Below are positions 8,221-17,019 of a DNA stretch of 64,000 bases, piece after piece. Location of the stretch: positions 496,001 through 560,000 of the forward strand of contig JADJGJ010000002.1 of the NCBI GenBank assembly GCA_016708105.1. Reading direction: 5' to 3'. Origin of the DNA: Crocinitomicaceae bacterium (GTDB taxonomy: Bacteria > Bacteroidota > Bacteroidia > Flavobacteriales_D > Crocinitomicaceae). The translations under genes were made by a program, and so were the position numbers. How positions within the stretch are numbered: position 1 is the first letter of the stretch; every line of letters begins with the position of its first letter. The notes beneath the pieces are model-generated. The model had not been told where the DNA came from, searched no databases, and was given only the letters and a program-made list of their open reading frames with translations.

Positions 8221-9281
8221 ATTTTTCAAAACCTATCAACATGATTGCTGCCGGTAGCGTTATTTTAACTCTACTGGTTTTTATTGGCGTGATTTCATTA
8301 CAACAAGTTGCCGAAAATTCATTTCCATTGGTTTCTCTTATTGCTATTCCTCTCACTGCCGGTGTAGCATCGTTTGTTATTTTTTGGATGATGGTTGAGC
8401 GATACATCAATAAAAAAATCAAATTGATATATCGCATCATCAGCAATAGAAAAATCACAGATGATCAGGTGAGAGAATTTAAAATCACGGAAGACGTGTT
8501 CAGTAAATTAACTAAAGATACAGCAGAGTGGGCAGTGCAACAATCAAAACAAATTTCAGAGTTGGAAGAGCAAGCAGCTTTCAGAAAAGAATTTTTGGGA
8601 AACTTGGCGCATGAATTGAAAACTCCGGTCTTTAGTATTCAAGGTTATATCCTCACCTTGCTTGAAGGCGGTTTGGAAGATGAAAAAGTAAACCGTGATT
8701 TTTTAGAAAGAGCACTGAATGGTGTTGAGCGCATTGCGCATTTGTTAGAAGATCTAGACGAGATAAGCCGATATGAATTTAATCGGCATGAAATAAAACT
8801 AAAAAAATTTGACATGGTAGCCCTTGCCAAAGCTACATTTAAAGAGCTTGACCAAAAGGCAAAAGAAAAGGGAATCAATTTGACCTTCAATAAAAATTAT
8901 GATCCGGTTTATGTTTTTGCTGATGAAGGAAAAATAAGACAAGCGCTCACTAATTTGGTGGTGAATTCAATAGCTTACGGATCAGAGAAAGGAACTACTA
9001 CGGTGCGCTTTCATCAATTAGATATAACATCTGATAAAACAGGTAAACAAAAAATATTGGTTGAAGTTGCAGACAATGGTTTGGGAATTGAGGAAAAACA
9101 TTTGCCTCGTTTATTTGAGCGTTTCTATCGGGTTGATAAAAGTCGTGCACGCCATGCGGGCGGCTCAGGTTTGGGCTTGGCAATTGTAAAACATATCATT
9201 GAGGCGCACGGTGAAACTATTAAAGTGCGAAGTACTGAAGGGGTAGGCTCTACTTTTTCATTCACGCTTGCCGGGGGCTAG
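8217..9281 (+). CDS. Sensor histidine kinase
   Basis: 354 residues from the ATG at 8217, which overlaps the gldD stop (ATGA). Two N-terminal membrane helices (about 8-28 and 39-60) are followed by a short linker helix, a HisKA domain with phospho-acceptor His132 in LAHELKTP, and an ATPase domain with the N box (LTNLVVNSIAYG), DNGLGI, RFYRVDKSR and GGSGLGLAIVK. It resembles PhoR/WalK-type kinases but has almost no periplasmic sensor loop. No response regulator gene is beside it, so its partner must be elsewhere. Coupling to gldD is notable. Confidence 0.9.
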   Translation: MNFSKPINMIAAGSVILTLLVFIGVISLQQVAENSFPLVSLIAIPLTAGVASFVIFWMMVERYINKKIKLIYRIISNRKITDDQVREFKITEDVFSKLTKDTAEWAVQQSKQISELEEQAAFRKEFLGNLAHELKTPVFSIQGYILTLLEGGLEDEKVNRDFLERALNGVERIAHLLEDLDEISRYEFNRHEIKLKKFDMVALAKATFKELDQKAKEKGINLTFNKNYDPVYVFADEGKIRQALTNLVVNSIAYGSEKGTTTVRFHQLDITSDKTGKQKILVEVADNGLGIEEKHLPRLFERFYRVDKSRARHAGGSGLGLAIVKHIIEAHGETIKVRSTEGVGSTFSFTLAGG

Positions 9282-9307
9282 AATTTCTTCCTTGATTCCA
9301 TAAAAAA

Positions 9308-9332
9308 AAAAGGAGCCCATCAGACTCCTTTT
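9308..9332. terminator. Bidirectional intrinsic terminator
   Basis: AAAAGGAG / CTCCTTTT stem with loop CCCATCAGA and flanking A and T runs, located between the convergent histidine kinase and pyrophosphatase genes; usable from both sides. Confidence 0.7.
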
Positions 9333-9352
9333 CTAAATTATTTTAATTTTTC

Positions 9353-11770
9353 TTATTCAATAACCAAGGCATTCCAGCGGTTGGCATCAACAAGTTTTAC
9401 TAAATCAAATCCGTCTTTTTTTAAGGTAGAAAGATCTGCATCTGACAATAGGTTTGGATTACCTGCTAAAACGCTGACTGAGGTATTTCCGTTTTCTGTT
9501 TTTTGTTCTATCTCAACATTCACACCTAATGTATCAGTAAGCACCATTTTTTTAATTTGAATATCATTTTGCGTGGTTACAGTAGTGTCAGCAGGCGTTG
9601 TAATTTCTTCTTCATGATGACCTCCACTTAATAGCGGGGCAATAACTAAACCAACCAAACAAGTTAGTTTAATCAAAATATTCATAGATGGACCAGATGT
9701 GTCTTTGAAAGGATCACCAACAGTATCACCTGTTACAGCTGCTTTGTGTGGTTCAGATTTTTTGTAGAAAGTTTCACCGTTAATTACAACACCTTTCTCA
9801 AAAGATTTTTTTGCATTGTCCCATGCTCCACCGGCGTTGTTTTGGAACAAAGCCCAAAGTACACCACTAACACATACTCCTGCCATATAAGCTCCAAGCG
9901 CTTCAGGTCCCATTACAAAACCAATGATGATTGGAGAGATAATAGTGATTGCACCCGGCAACATCATTTCACGAATGGCAGCACGCGTAGAAATTTCTAC
10001 ACATTTTCCGTAGTCAGGTTTTCCGGTTCCTTCTAAAATTCCAGGAATTTCTCTAAACTGACGACGTACTTCATTCACCATTTGCATAGCCGCCTTACCA
10101 ACAGAACTCATTGCAAGGGCTGAAAAAACAACCGGCACCATACCGCCAACAAAAAGCGCTGCAAGCACATCTGCTTTAAAAATATTGATACCGTCAATTC
10201 CGGTGAATGTCACATAAGCGGCAAACAAAGCAAGTGCTGTGAGTGCGGCAGATGCAATAGCAAATCCTTTTCCAATAGCAGCGGTAGTATTACCCACTGA
10301 ATCTAAAATATCTGTTTTAGCGCGCACTTCTTTAGGCAATTCACTCATTTCAGCAACACCACCTGCGTTGTCAGCAATAGGGCCAAATGCATCAATTGCA
10401 AGTTGCATAGCGGTAGTTGCCATCATAGCAGAAGCAGCAATTGCAACACCATAAAATCCGGCTAAAGAATAAGAACCCCAAATTGCACCGGCAAATAAAA
10501 GAACGGGCATTGCAGTACTCATCATACCTAATGATAATCCGGCAATAATGTTGGTTGCAGCTCCGGTTCCTGATTTTTCAATAACACCTCTTACAGGACG
10601 TTTGCCCATGCCGGTATAAAATTCAGTAATGAAAGAAATTAAACCGCCAACTGTAAGACCAATAATAACAGCACCAAAAACCATCATGGAAGTAACTTCT
10701 TTCATGCCTTCACCAAAGAAACTCATGGTCATTTTTTCTGGCAACATGGCTGTAATAATAAAGTAAGAAGCAATAAGTGTAAGTATGATGGATGTCCAGT
10801 TACCTAAATTGAGTGCGCCTTGAACTTTGCTTTCATTAGCACCTTCTTCTTTTACTTTCACTAACCATGTTCCAACAATAGAGAAGACAATTCCTAATGC
10901 TGCAATGACCAATGGAAGTAAGATGGGTCCAATATTTCCAAAAGCATCTGTAACACTTCCGCCCATGTCTTTAATCACATAATTTCCAAGTACCATAGCT
11001 GCCAGAACAGTAGCTACGTAAGATCCAAATAAATCAGCACCCATACCGGCAACATCACCTACGTTATCACCTACGTTGTCGGCAATGGTAGCGGGGTTGC
11101 GCGGGTCATCTTCAGGGATACCGGCTTCCACTTTACCAACCAAGTCAGCTCCAACATCAGCCGCTTTTGTATAAATACCTCCACCCACGCGCGCAAAAAG
11201 AGCAATAGATTCAGCACCTAATGAAAAGCCTGCAAGCGCTTCCAATACCATGGTCATATCTCCAGTGTTGGTCCATTGACCGTTCATGAACATGTGGTAA
11301 ATCAAAATAAACAACATGCTCAATCCAAGCACAGCTAAGCCCGCAACGCCAAGTCCCATTACGGTTCCGCCGGTGAATGAAACTTTTAAAGCTTTGGCTA
11401 ATGAAGTTTTTGCTGCTTCAGCTGTTCTTACATTGGCTTTGGTTGCAACACGCATTCCAATGAATCCGGCAAGGGCGCTGAAAAAGGCTCCTATCACAAA
11501 GGCAACCACAATGAACCAATGTGAATGCTCTGCTTTAATTCCGGGTACAGTTGAAATGATGCCGAGCAATATACCTGCTAACACCACAAAAATTGCCAAT
11601 ACGCGATATTCTGCTTTCAAAAAAGCCATTGCACCATCTGCAATTGCACTTGCTATGCCGCGCATTTTTTCACTCCCTGCATTTTGTTTGGTTACCCATT
11701 TAGAAAGAATAAACATGTAAATCAGCGCAATTACGCCGAATGCAGGAATGATGTAAATTAATTTTTCCAT
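9353..11770 (-). CDS. hppA: Ion-pumping membrane pyrophosphatase, K+-dependent type
   Basis: 805 residues with about 16 membrane helices. The substrate loop DVGADLVGKVEAGIPEDD and NVGDNVGD are the pyrophosphate-binding signature of membrane PPases, which couple PPi hydrolysis to H+ or Na+ export. The position that separates the classes reads GNTTAAIGKG; Ala in place of Lys indicates the K+-dependent class, many of which pump Na+. The ion itself cannot be decided by eye. The enzyme normally ends soon after the last helix (MNILIKLTCLVGLVIAPLL), but here about 80 further residues follow, rich in Thr, Asp and Asn, facing the periplasm if topology is standard. Its promoter is at 11818-11849. Confidence 0.95.
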   Translation of the reverse strand: MEKLIYIIPAFGVIALIYMFILSKWVTKQNAGSEKMRGIASAIADGAMAFLKAEYRVLAIFVVLAGILLGIISTVPGIKAEHSHWFIVVAFVIGAFFSALAGFIGMRVATKANVRTAEAAKTSLAKALKVSFTGGTVMGLGVAGLAVLGLSMLFILIYHMFMNGQWTNTGDMTMVLEALAGFSLGAESIALFARVGGGIYTKAADVGADLVGKVEAGIPEDDPRNPATIADNVGDNVGDVAGMGADLFGSYVATVLAAMVLGNYVIKDMGGSVTDAFGNIGPILLPLVIAALGIVFSIVGTWLVKVKEEGANESKVQGALNLGNWTSIILTLIASYFIITAMLPEKMTMSFFGEGMKEVTSMMVFGAVIIGLTVGGLISFITEFYTGMGKRPVRGVIEKSGTGAATNIIAGLSLGMMSTAMPVLLFAGAIWGSYSLAGFYGVAIAASAMMATTAMQLAIDAFGPIADNAGGVAEMSELPKEVRAKTDILDSVGNTTAAIGKGFAIASAALTALALFAAYVTFTGIDGINIFKADVLAALFVGGMVPVVFSALAMSSVGKAAMQMVNEVRRQFREIPGILEGTGKPDYGKCVEISTRAAIREMMLPGAITIISPIIIGFVMGPEALGAYMAGVCVSGVLWALFQNNAGGAWDNAKKSFEKGVVINGETFYKKSEPHKAAVTGDTVGDPFKDTSGPSMNILIKLTCLVGLVIAPLLSGGHHEEEITTPADTTVTTQNDIQIKKMVLTDTLGVNVEIEQKTENGNTSVSVLAGNPNLLSDADLSTLKKDGFDLVKLVDANRWNALVIE

Positions 11771-11817
11771 AGTTCTGTTGAAGTTTGGTTGTCTTACCTT
11801 TCTTTTGAAAAGGTCGG

Positions 11818-11849
11818 CAAAAGTATATCATTTGTACTAATTGTGCAAA
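11818..11849 (-). promoter_or_regulatory. Promoter of pyrophosphatase gene
   Basis: Minus-strand TACTTTTG (11818-11825) as -7 box and TTTG (11846-11849) as -33 element, 20 nt apart. Start of transcription near 11811, about 40 nt before the ATG. Confidence 0.65.
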
Positions 11850-11958
11850 TTCAGATATTCAATCGGTTCAAGTTCACTGATATCTATGGCGTGATATTGC
11901 TTTACATGGCGTGAATTGTGAAGAGTTCAACAAGTTTTTATTAATAAAAATCAACCCT

Positions 11959-11993
11959 TTTGTAATTAAATCGTCTTGTACTATATAAATTTA
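11959..11993 (+). promoter_or_regulatory. Weak candidate promoter for the PKD-domain cargo gene
   Basis: TTTG at 11959-11962 and TAAATTTA at 11986-11993, 23 nt apart, resemble the -33/-7 pair with one mismatch in the -7 box. The rest of the 285-nt gap shows nothing clear. Confidence 0.3.
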
Positions 11994-12055
11994 TACGCTG
12001 ATCTCGAATTGATGGGGCAACACAATTGCGGGACAAGAATTAAAAAACTACAAGC

Positions 12056-14473
12056 ATGAAAAAAATTTTCAATTTGTTTTTACTGGGTGCAGCCACATTC
12101 GTTTTACAGAATTTGAATGCACAAACTGTGATTTGGAGTGAGGACTTTGATCCAACTCCCGGCGGATGGACTTATGCTGCAATTGGACCAAATGGAGCCG
12201 ATCCTAATTTTTTTGAAATGGATGATGATGAATCCGGTGTTGCGCCTCCGGGTTGTGGTGTTGCCGGTACCGGAAATCAAACATTACACATCACATCGGT
12301 ATTTTTTCCTGGTGGTGGTGCAGCCTATGATGCCGGCGGTCTATGCGGAATTTTAACTTGCCCTCAAACAGCAACACGTGCGCAATCTCCTAATATTTCT
12401 ACGGTTGGATATACCAATCTTACCCTCTCATTTGATTATATAATGGGTGGAGATGCCTCTGATTTTGGTGGTTTATGGTATAATGACGGAATGGGGTGGG
12501 TAGCTCTTACCAATCCTTTGCCTCAAACTCCAGGTGGTTGTTTGCCACAAGGTCAGTGGACTAATTACTCTATTGCATTACCGGTATCATGTGAGAATAT
12601 TGCCAATTTACAAATTGGATTCAGCTGGATAAATAATGATGATGGAGTTGGAACTGACCCGTCTATTGCAATCAATGACATTGAAATTACTACGCCAACA
12701 TCTACACCTCCTGTTGCATCTTTCACTACCACGTCAACTACAATTTGTGTTGGTGATTGCATTGACTTTACTAATACAAGTACCGGTGGCCCTTTCACAA
12801 CTACTGACTGGACTTTTACAGGTGCTACGCCGGCGACATCTGCCGTAAATAACCCAACCAATATTTGTTATAATACAGCCGGAACTTATGATGTTTCTTT
12901 GTTTGTTGAAGATGCTAACGGAAATGATATTGAAACAACAGTAGGCTACATAACTGTTGTAAACACACCAAACGCCGGTGCAGATGGAAGTTCTAATATT
13001 TGTAACAACGCCACGCTTGATTTAAATACCTTATTGAGCGGTGCTGATGCAGGTGGAATCTGGGCAGAAACTTCAGGCACACCAAGCGGACAATTTACAG
13101 CAGGTACCGGTGTGCTTGACGGAAATGGATTGGGTGTAGGAAATGTCTACACGTTTACGTATACCGTTTCTGCAAGCTGTGGTTCTGATGTTTCAACCTT
13201 CACCATTACGGTGATTGATTGCAGTGCGGGTACTCCACCAACAGCTGATTTTTCTGCTTCGCAAACTACAATTTGTGCAGGTGACTGCATCACCTTTATT
13301 GATTTGAGTACACCGGGTGATATTACCAACTGGGCATGGGATTGGGGTGGAGGTGCCACACCAAACAATTTTGTTGGTCAACATCCATCTGCAATTTGCT
13401 TTGATACGCCGGGTACTTTTACCGTTACGCTGGCAGTAATTAATCCATTTGGCAATGATACTGAAACTATGACTATCACGGTGAATGCCTTGCCAACGGT
13501 AACTGCAAATGCATCTCCATCTACTACAATTTGCGCTGGTGATCCGGTTACGTTAACCGGTGGTGGAGCATCAACCTATACATGGACAGGTGGAGTAACT
13601 AACGGTACACCATTCACTCCTGCTGCCACTGCCACATATACTGTTACGGGTACAGATGCCAATATGTGCGAAAATACGGCCAACATTACTATCACTGTTA
13701 CTACCTGCGTGCCAATGGTTGCAGGGTTTAGTTATAACGACAATATTTGCGCAGGTGATTGTATCACTTTTACAGATACTACAACCGGTAGCCCTATTTC
13801 ATGGAATTGGGATTTTGGCGGCGGTGGAAATCCTGCTACATCTACTGACCAAAATCCGGTGGTATGTTTTGATGCACCCGGCACGTATAATATCCAATTA
13901 ACAACTACTGATGCAGGAGGAAATAATTCATCTACCACAAACAGTATTTCTGTTTTTGCTTTACCAACAGTTACAGCAGAATTAGATACTACCATTGATA
14001 TTGGAGGAGCAGTAGAATTAATTGCTGCCGGAAGTGGTAGCGGTTCATATATGTGGACTCCTGATGATGGTGATATTGATTGTGATACTTGCTCGTCAAC
14101 TTATGCATATCCATTAATTGATACTGAGTTCTTTGTTGTATTCACAGACATCAATGGATGCACTGCACAAGATACGGTATCAGTTGTCGTAAATTTTATT
14201 GAAGGAATTGGAATACCACAAGCATTCTCACCAAATGGCGACGATCAAAATGATGTATTATTTGTGCTTGGTTATGGGATTAAGCAAATGAACTTTACCA
14301 TCTATAATCGCTATGGACAGAAAGTTTTTGAAACGACTGATCAAACCATTGGTTGGGATGGAACATTTAAAGGCAAAGATGAAAATCCCGGCGTGTTTGT
14401 GTGGGTGCTTGAGTACACTTTTATCACCGGACAAGGTGGAGTGATGAATGGTAATACTACATTAATCAGATAA
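12056..14473 (+). CDS. Secreted PKD-repeat protein with type B T9SS sorting domain
   Basis: 805 residues with a signal peptide ending near LNAQTV. An N-terminal jelly-roll-like region (about 25-215) is followed by PKD-like repeats, each with a C..GDCI.F.D.S/T pattern and a W.WDFGGG core (about 220-310, 400-475, 555-635). The final 85 residues start IPQAFSPNGDDQNDVLFV and include FTIYNRYGQKVFET and GWDGTFKG, the gliding-motility-associated C-terminal domain (type B signal). Such proteins cross the outer membrane by T9SS and are usually paired with a PorP/SprF protein, here the next gene 13 nt downstream. Function is probably adhesive. Confidence 0.9.
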   Translation: MKKIFNLFLLGAATFVLQNLNAQTVIWSEDFDPTPGGWTYAAIGPNGADPNFFEMDDDESGVAPPGCGVAGTGNQTLHITSVFFPGGGAAYDAGGLCGILTCPQTATRAQSPNISTVGYTNLTLSFDYIMGGDASDFGGLWYNDGMGWVALTNPLPQTPGGCLPQGQWTNYSIALPVSCENIANLQIGFSWINNDDGVGTDPSIAINDIEITTPTSTPPVASFTTTSTTICVGDCIDFTNTSTGGPFTTTDWTFTGATPATSAVNNPTNICYNTAGTYDVSLFVEDANGNDIETTVGYITVVNTPNAGADGSSNICNNATLDLNTLLSGADAGGIWAETSGTPSGQFTAGTGVLDGNGLGVGNVYTFTYTVSASCGSDVSTFTITVIDCSAGTPPTADFSASQTTICAGDCITFIDLSTPGDITNWAWDWGGGATPNNFVGQHPSAICFDTPGTFTVTLAVINPFGNDTETMTITVNALPTVTANASPSTTICAGDPVTLTGGGASTYTWTGGVTNGTPFTPAATATYTVTGTDANMCENTANITITVTTCVPMVAGFSYNDNICAGDCITFTDTTTGSPISWNWDFGGGGNPATSTDQNPVVCFDAPGTYNIQLTTTDAGGNNSSTTNSISVFALPTVTAELDTTIDIGGAVELIAAGSGSGSYMWTPDDGDIDCDTCSSTYAYPLIDTEFFVVFTDINGCTAQDTVSVVVNFIEGIGIPQAFSPNGDDQNDVLFVLGYGIKQMNFTIYNRYGQKVFETTDQTIGWDGTFKGKDENPGVFVWVLEYTFITGQGGVMNGNTTLIR

Positions 14474-14486
14474 AAAAATCAGCAAG

Positions 14487-15506
14487 ATGAAAAAGATACA
14501 GGCAATTTTTGTAATCACGTTGGGAATTACGTCAGGCGCTTTTGCCCAACAAGATAAGCACTTCTCTATGTTTGCTGAATCACCGGTTTATATGAATCCG
14601 GCGGCGGCTGGTTTTTCTCCGGGAAATATGCAATTGTTTACCAATTTCAGAATGCAGTGGCTCACTGTTTCTGATACGCCATTCAGAACAATTAGTGGAA
14701 GTGCTGATTGGAGAATGATGGATCATGGCAGCTTCATGGGTATGGGTATTAATTTTTATAATGATTTGTCAGGTGACACAAAATATCAAACCAATGAAGT
14801 AACTCTGCCAATTAACTATGCTATTGAATTGTCAAGAGATAATCACTTGTCTCTTGGTATTCAACCAGCGTGGTATCAGCGAACCATGTTAAATCAAAAT
14901 GTAACCTGGGATAATCAATGGACTGGTACATCTTTTAATACAAGCATCAACAGCGGTGAAACAATTTTAAATCAAAATTTGTCACTCAATAAATTTGATA
15001 TTTCAGCCGGAATTTACTGGTATGCACACTTGAATAAAAATGTGCGTTTGTCTTTTGGTTTGGCAGGACATCACTTGTCAAAACAAAAAATTAATTTCAT
15101 GGCTGAAGACAATAAATTATACCGCAAACTGACCTTGCACGGTCAGGCAGTATTTAAAAATCCAAATTCACAATTGTCTATCATTCCTGCATTTTATGGA
15201 TTTATTCAAGGGCCAAATAAAGAGTTGGTCATTGGGTCAAACTTCAGATACCTCATTCGTGGTTCATCACGTGTGACAGGATATTTTGAAGAGATTGCAT
15301 TGTCATGGGGCGCATACTACAGATTAGGTGACGCAATTCTTGCAAATATTATTTTTGATTTTGCCGGATTAAGTGTTGGTGCAGCATATGATTTAAATAT
15401 ATCATCACTCACCAGAGCATCAGGTGGAGTTGGCGGATTTGAGGTATTTTTAAGATATCGCATCCAATTTGGAACCGGAGGTTTAGGTAATCCAAGTATC
15501 CATTAA
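14487..15506 (+). CDS. PorP/SprF family T9SS outer-membrane protein
   Basis: 339 residues with a signal peptide (MKKIQAIFVITLGITSGAFA) and the family opening QDKHFSMFAESPVYMNPAAAGF. The rest is alternating aromatic/hydrophobic beta-strands ending in a C-terminal strand RYRIQFG, expected for a 14-stranded outer-membrane barrel. SprF/PorP proteins are needed for export or surface attachment of a specific type B cargo; the gene directly downstream of the type B cargo fits that partnership. The pair ends at a strong terminator at 15534. Confidence 0.92.
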   Translation: MKKIQAIFVITLGITSGAFAQQDKHFSMFAESPVYMNPAAAGFSPGNMQLFTNFRMQWLTVSDTPFRTISGSADWRMMDHGSFMGMGINFYNDLSGDTKYQTNEVTLPINYAIELSRDNHLSLGIQPAWYQRTMLNQNVTWDNQWTGTSFNTSINSGETILNQNLSLNKFDISAGIYWYAHLNKNVRLSFGLAGHHLSKQKINFMAEDNKLYRKLTLHGQAVFKNPNSQLSIIPAFYGFIQGPNKELVIGSNFRYLIRGSSRVTGYFEEIALSWGAYYRLGDAILANIIFDFAGLSVGAAYDLNISSLTRASGGVGGFEVFLRYRIQFGTGGLGNPSIH

Positions 15507-15533
15507 TATTTTTGTGTTATTATAAAATGGAAG

Positions 15534-15558
15534 AACCGGCGCTTGCCGGTTTTTTTTT
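15534..15558 (+). terminator. Intrinsic terminator
   Basis: AACCGGC GCTT GCCGGTT followed by eight T. It ends the cargo/PorP pair. Confidence 0.88.
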
Positions 15559-15573
15559 ACTCTTTCATGTCCG

Positions 15574-15581
15574 TATCTTTG
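15574..15581 (+). promoter_or_regulatory. -7 box TATCTTTG directly before dusB
   Basis: Exact TAnnTTTG match ending 4 nt before the dusB ATG. If used, the mRNA would be leaderless or nearly so. The upstream terminator T-run occupies the -33 region. Confidence 0.45.
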
Positions 15582-15585
15582 TACT

Positions 15586-16584
15586 ATGTCAGTTAAAATT
15601 CGTGATATTGAATTGGGAGAATTTCCTCTGTTGCTTGCTCCAATGGAAGATGTGAGTGATCCTCCATTCAGAGCTTTGTGTAAAAAACACGGCGCAGATT
15701 TAATGTACACTGAATTTATTTCAAGTGAAGGGTTGATTCGTGATGCGGTGAAGTCAAAACAGAAATTGGATATTTTTGAATATGAACGACCAATTGGAAT
15801 TCAAATTTTTGGTAGTGATATAGAATCAATGAAACGCACAACAGAAATTGTTGCGCAGACAAATCCTGATATCATTGATATTAATTATGGGTGTCCGGTA
15901 AAAAAAGTTGCATGCAAAGGAGCAGGTGCCGGCATACTGCAGGATATTCCAAAAATGGTAAGTATGACTGCTGAAATAGTGAAGTCAACTTCTATACCGG
16001 TTACAGTTAAAACAAGATTGGGTTGGGATGATAAATCAAAACATATTGTTGAGGTTGCTGAGCGTTTGCAGGATGTAGGTATAGCTGCAATTTCAATTCA
16101 CGGCCGCACAAGACAACAAATGTATAAAGGTGAGGCTGATTGGACGCTGATTGGAGAAGTGAAAAAAAATTCTCGCATGGTGATTCCTGTTTTTGGAAAC
16201 GGAGATATTTCATCACCTGAAAAAGCACTGGAGTATAAAAATAAATACGGCGTTGATGGTATCATGATTGGTCGTGCTGCAATTGGTTACCCTTGGATAT
16301 TTAATGAAATAAAACATTACTTCAAGCACGGTGAATATCTTCCACAACCATCCGTAATTGATCGTGTTGAAGCTGCACGTGAACATTTGAAATTGTCCGT
16401 TGAGTGGAAAGGAAAAGGATTAGGCATTGTAGAAATGCGCAGACATTATTCAAATTATTTTAAAGGGCTACCTAACTTTAAAGATATGAGAACGGTGTTG
16501 GTTACGTCTAATAATTTGGAGGAGATTTATGAAACGCTGGATCGCATTACAATAGAATTTGCTGATTCAATTTTAGGTGAATAA
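15586..16584 (+). CDS. dusB: tRNA-dihydrouridine synthase
   Basis: 332 residues, the DusB size. FMN TIM-barrel signatures are present: LAPMEDVSDPPFR near the N-terminus, DINYGCPVKKVACKGAGAG with the catalytic Cys, TVKTRLGWDD, SIHGRTRQQMYKG, FGNGDI and GIMIGRAAIGYPW. The enzyme reduces specific tRNA uridines to dihydrouridine with NADPH. Transcription likely starts just before its ATG. It converges with the GYF-domain gene, with 4 nt between the stops. Confidence 0.95.
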   Translation: MSVKIRDIELGEFPLLLAPMEDVSDPPFRALCKKHGADLMYTEFISSEGLIRDAVKSKQKLDIFEYERPIGIQIFGSDIESMKRTTEIVAQTNPDIIDINYGCPVKKVACKGAGAGILQDIPKMVSMTAEIVKSTSIPVTVKTRLGWDDKSKHIVEVAERLQDVGIAAISIHGRTRQQMYKGEADWTLIGEVKKNSRMVIPVFGNGDISSPEKALEYKNKYGVDGIMIGRAAIGYPWIFNEIKHYFKHGEYLPQPSVIDRVEAAREHLKLSVEWKGKGLGIVEMRRHYSNYFKGLPNFKDMRTVLVTSNNLEEIYETLDRITIEFADSILGE

Positions 16585-16588
16585 ATTT

Positions 16589-16936
16589 CTACTTCAACTC
16601 CGCAAAAAGTAAAACAGCCATTCCCAAGCCCATCATAAAAACTGCAATGGCAACAGCCAGAACAATGAATTTTTTATTTGCAGGTATGTTGATTTGATTT
16701 TCAGGTGATGGTTTTTGTTGTATGCTTTTTATTGGCGGATTGGATGAAACTTTTGGTGCGGTATTAATTCCGGCAAATTCAAGAATGGATTTCAAATCAT
16801 CCACTGAAGTAATTTCCTGCCACGGCCCCTGATCAACACTTACCAGCGTGGTTGAACTTATCCGCTGATATTTTAAATCATCAAGCATAAACGGACCCGT
16901 AACTTTTTCTCCATTTTTGAGATAGTATTTTTTCAT
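16589..16936 (-). CDS. GYF-like domain membrane protein
   Basis: 115 residues. The first 50 (KKYYLKNGEKVTGPFMLDDLK, W..I.SVDDLKSIL) fit the GYF_2-type domain found at the cytoplasmic side of many bacterial membrane proteins, which binds proline-rich partners or acts in assembly. A Pro/Ser/Gln-rich linker follows and then one C-terminal membrane helix (about 90-112, IVLAVAIAVFMMGLGMAVLLF). A tail-anchored orientation with the domain in the cytoplasm is inferred. Function is unknown. Confidence 0.7.
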   Translation of the reverse strand: MKKYYLKNGEKVTGPFMLDDLKYQRISSTTLVSVDQGPWQEITSVDDLKSILEFAGINTAPKVSSNPPIKSIQQKPSPENQINIPANKKFIVLAVAIAVFMMGLGMAVLLFAELK

Positions 16937-16978
16937 GTGGATTTTATTAAATTGAAATGATAAGCAAGTGTATAAAAA

Positions 16979-17004
16979 AACAGCCGAATTTGAATTCGGC
17001 TGTT
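16979..17004 (-). terminator. Intrinsic terminator after subtilase gene
   Basis: Perfect 12-bp inverted repeat AACAGCCGAATT / AATTCGGCTGTT with a T run on the minus strand (16973-16980). Confidence 0.88.
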
Positions 17005-17019
17005 CTTTATTTTGAATTT

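Noticed and set aside
12565..13995. Minus-strand frames inside the PKD-repeat gene
   Set aside because: Antisense shadows created by the repeated Thr/Gly-rich coding sequence.
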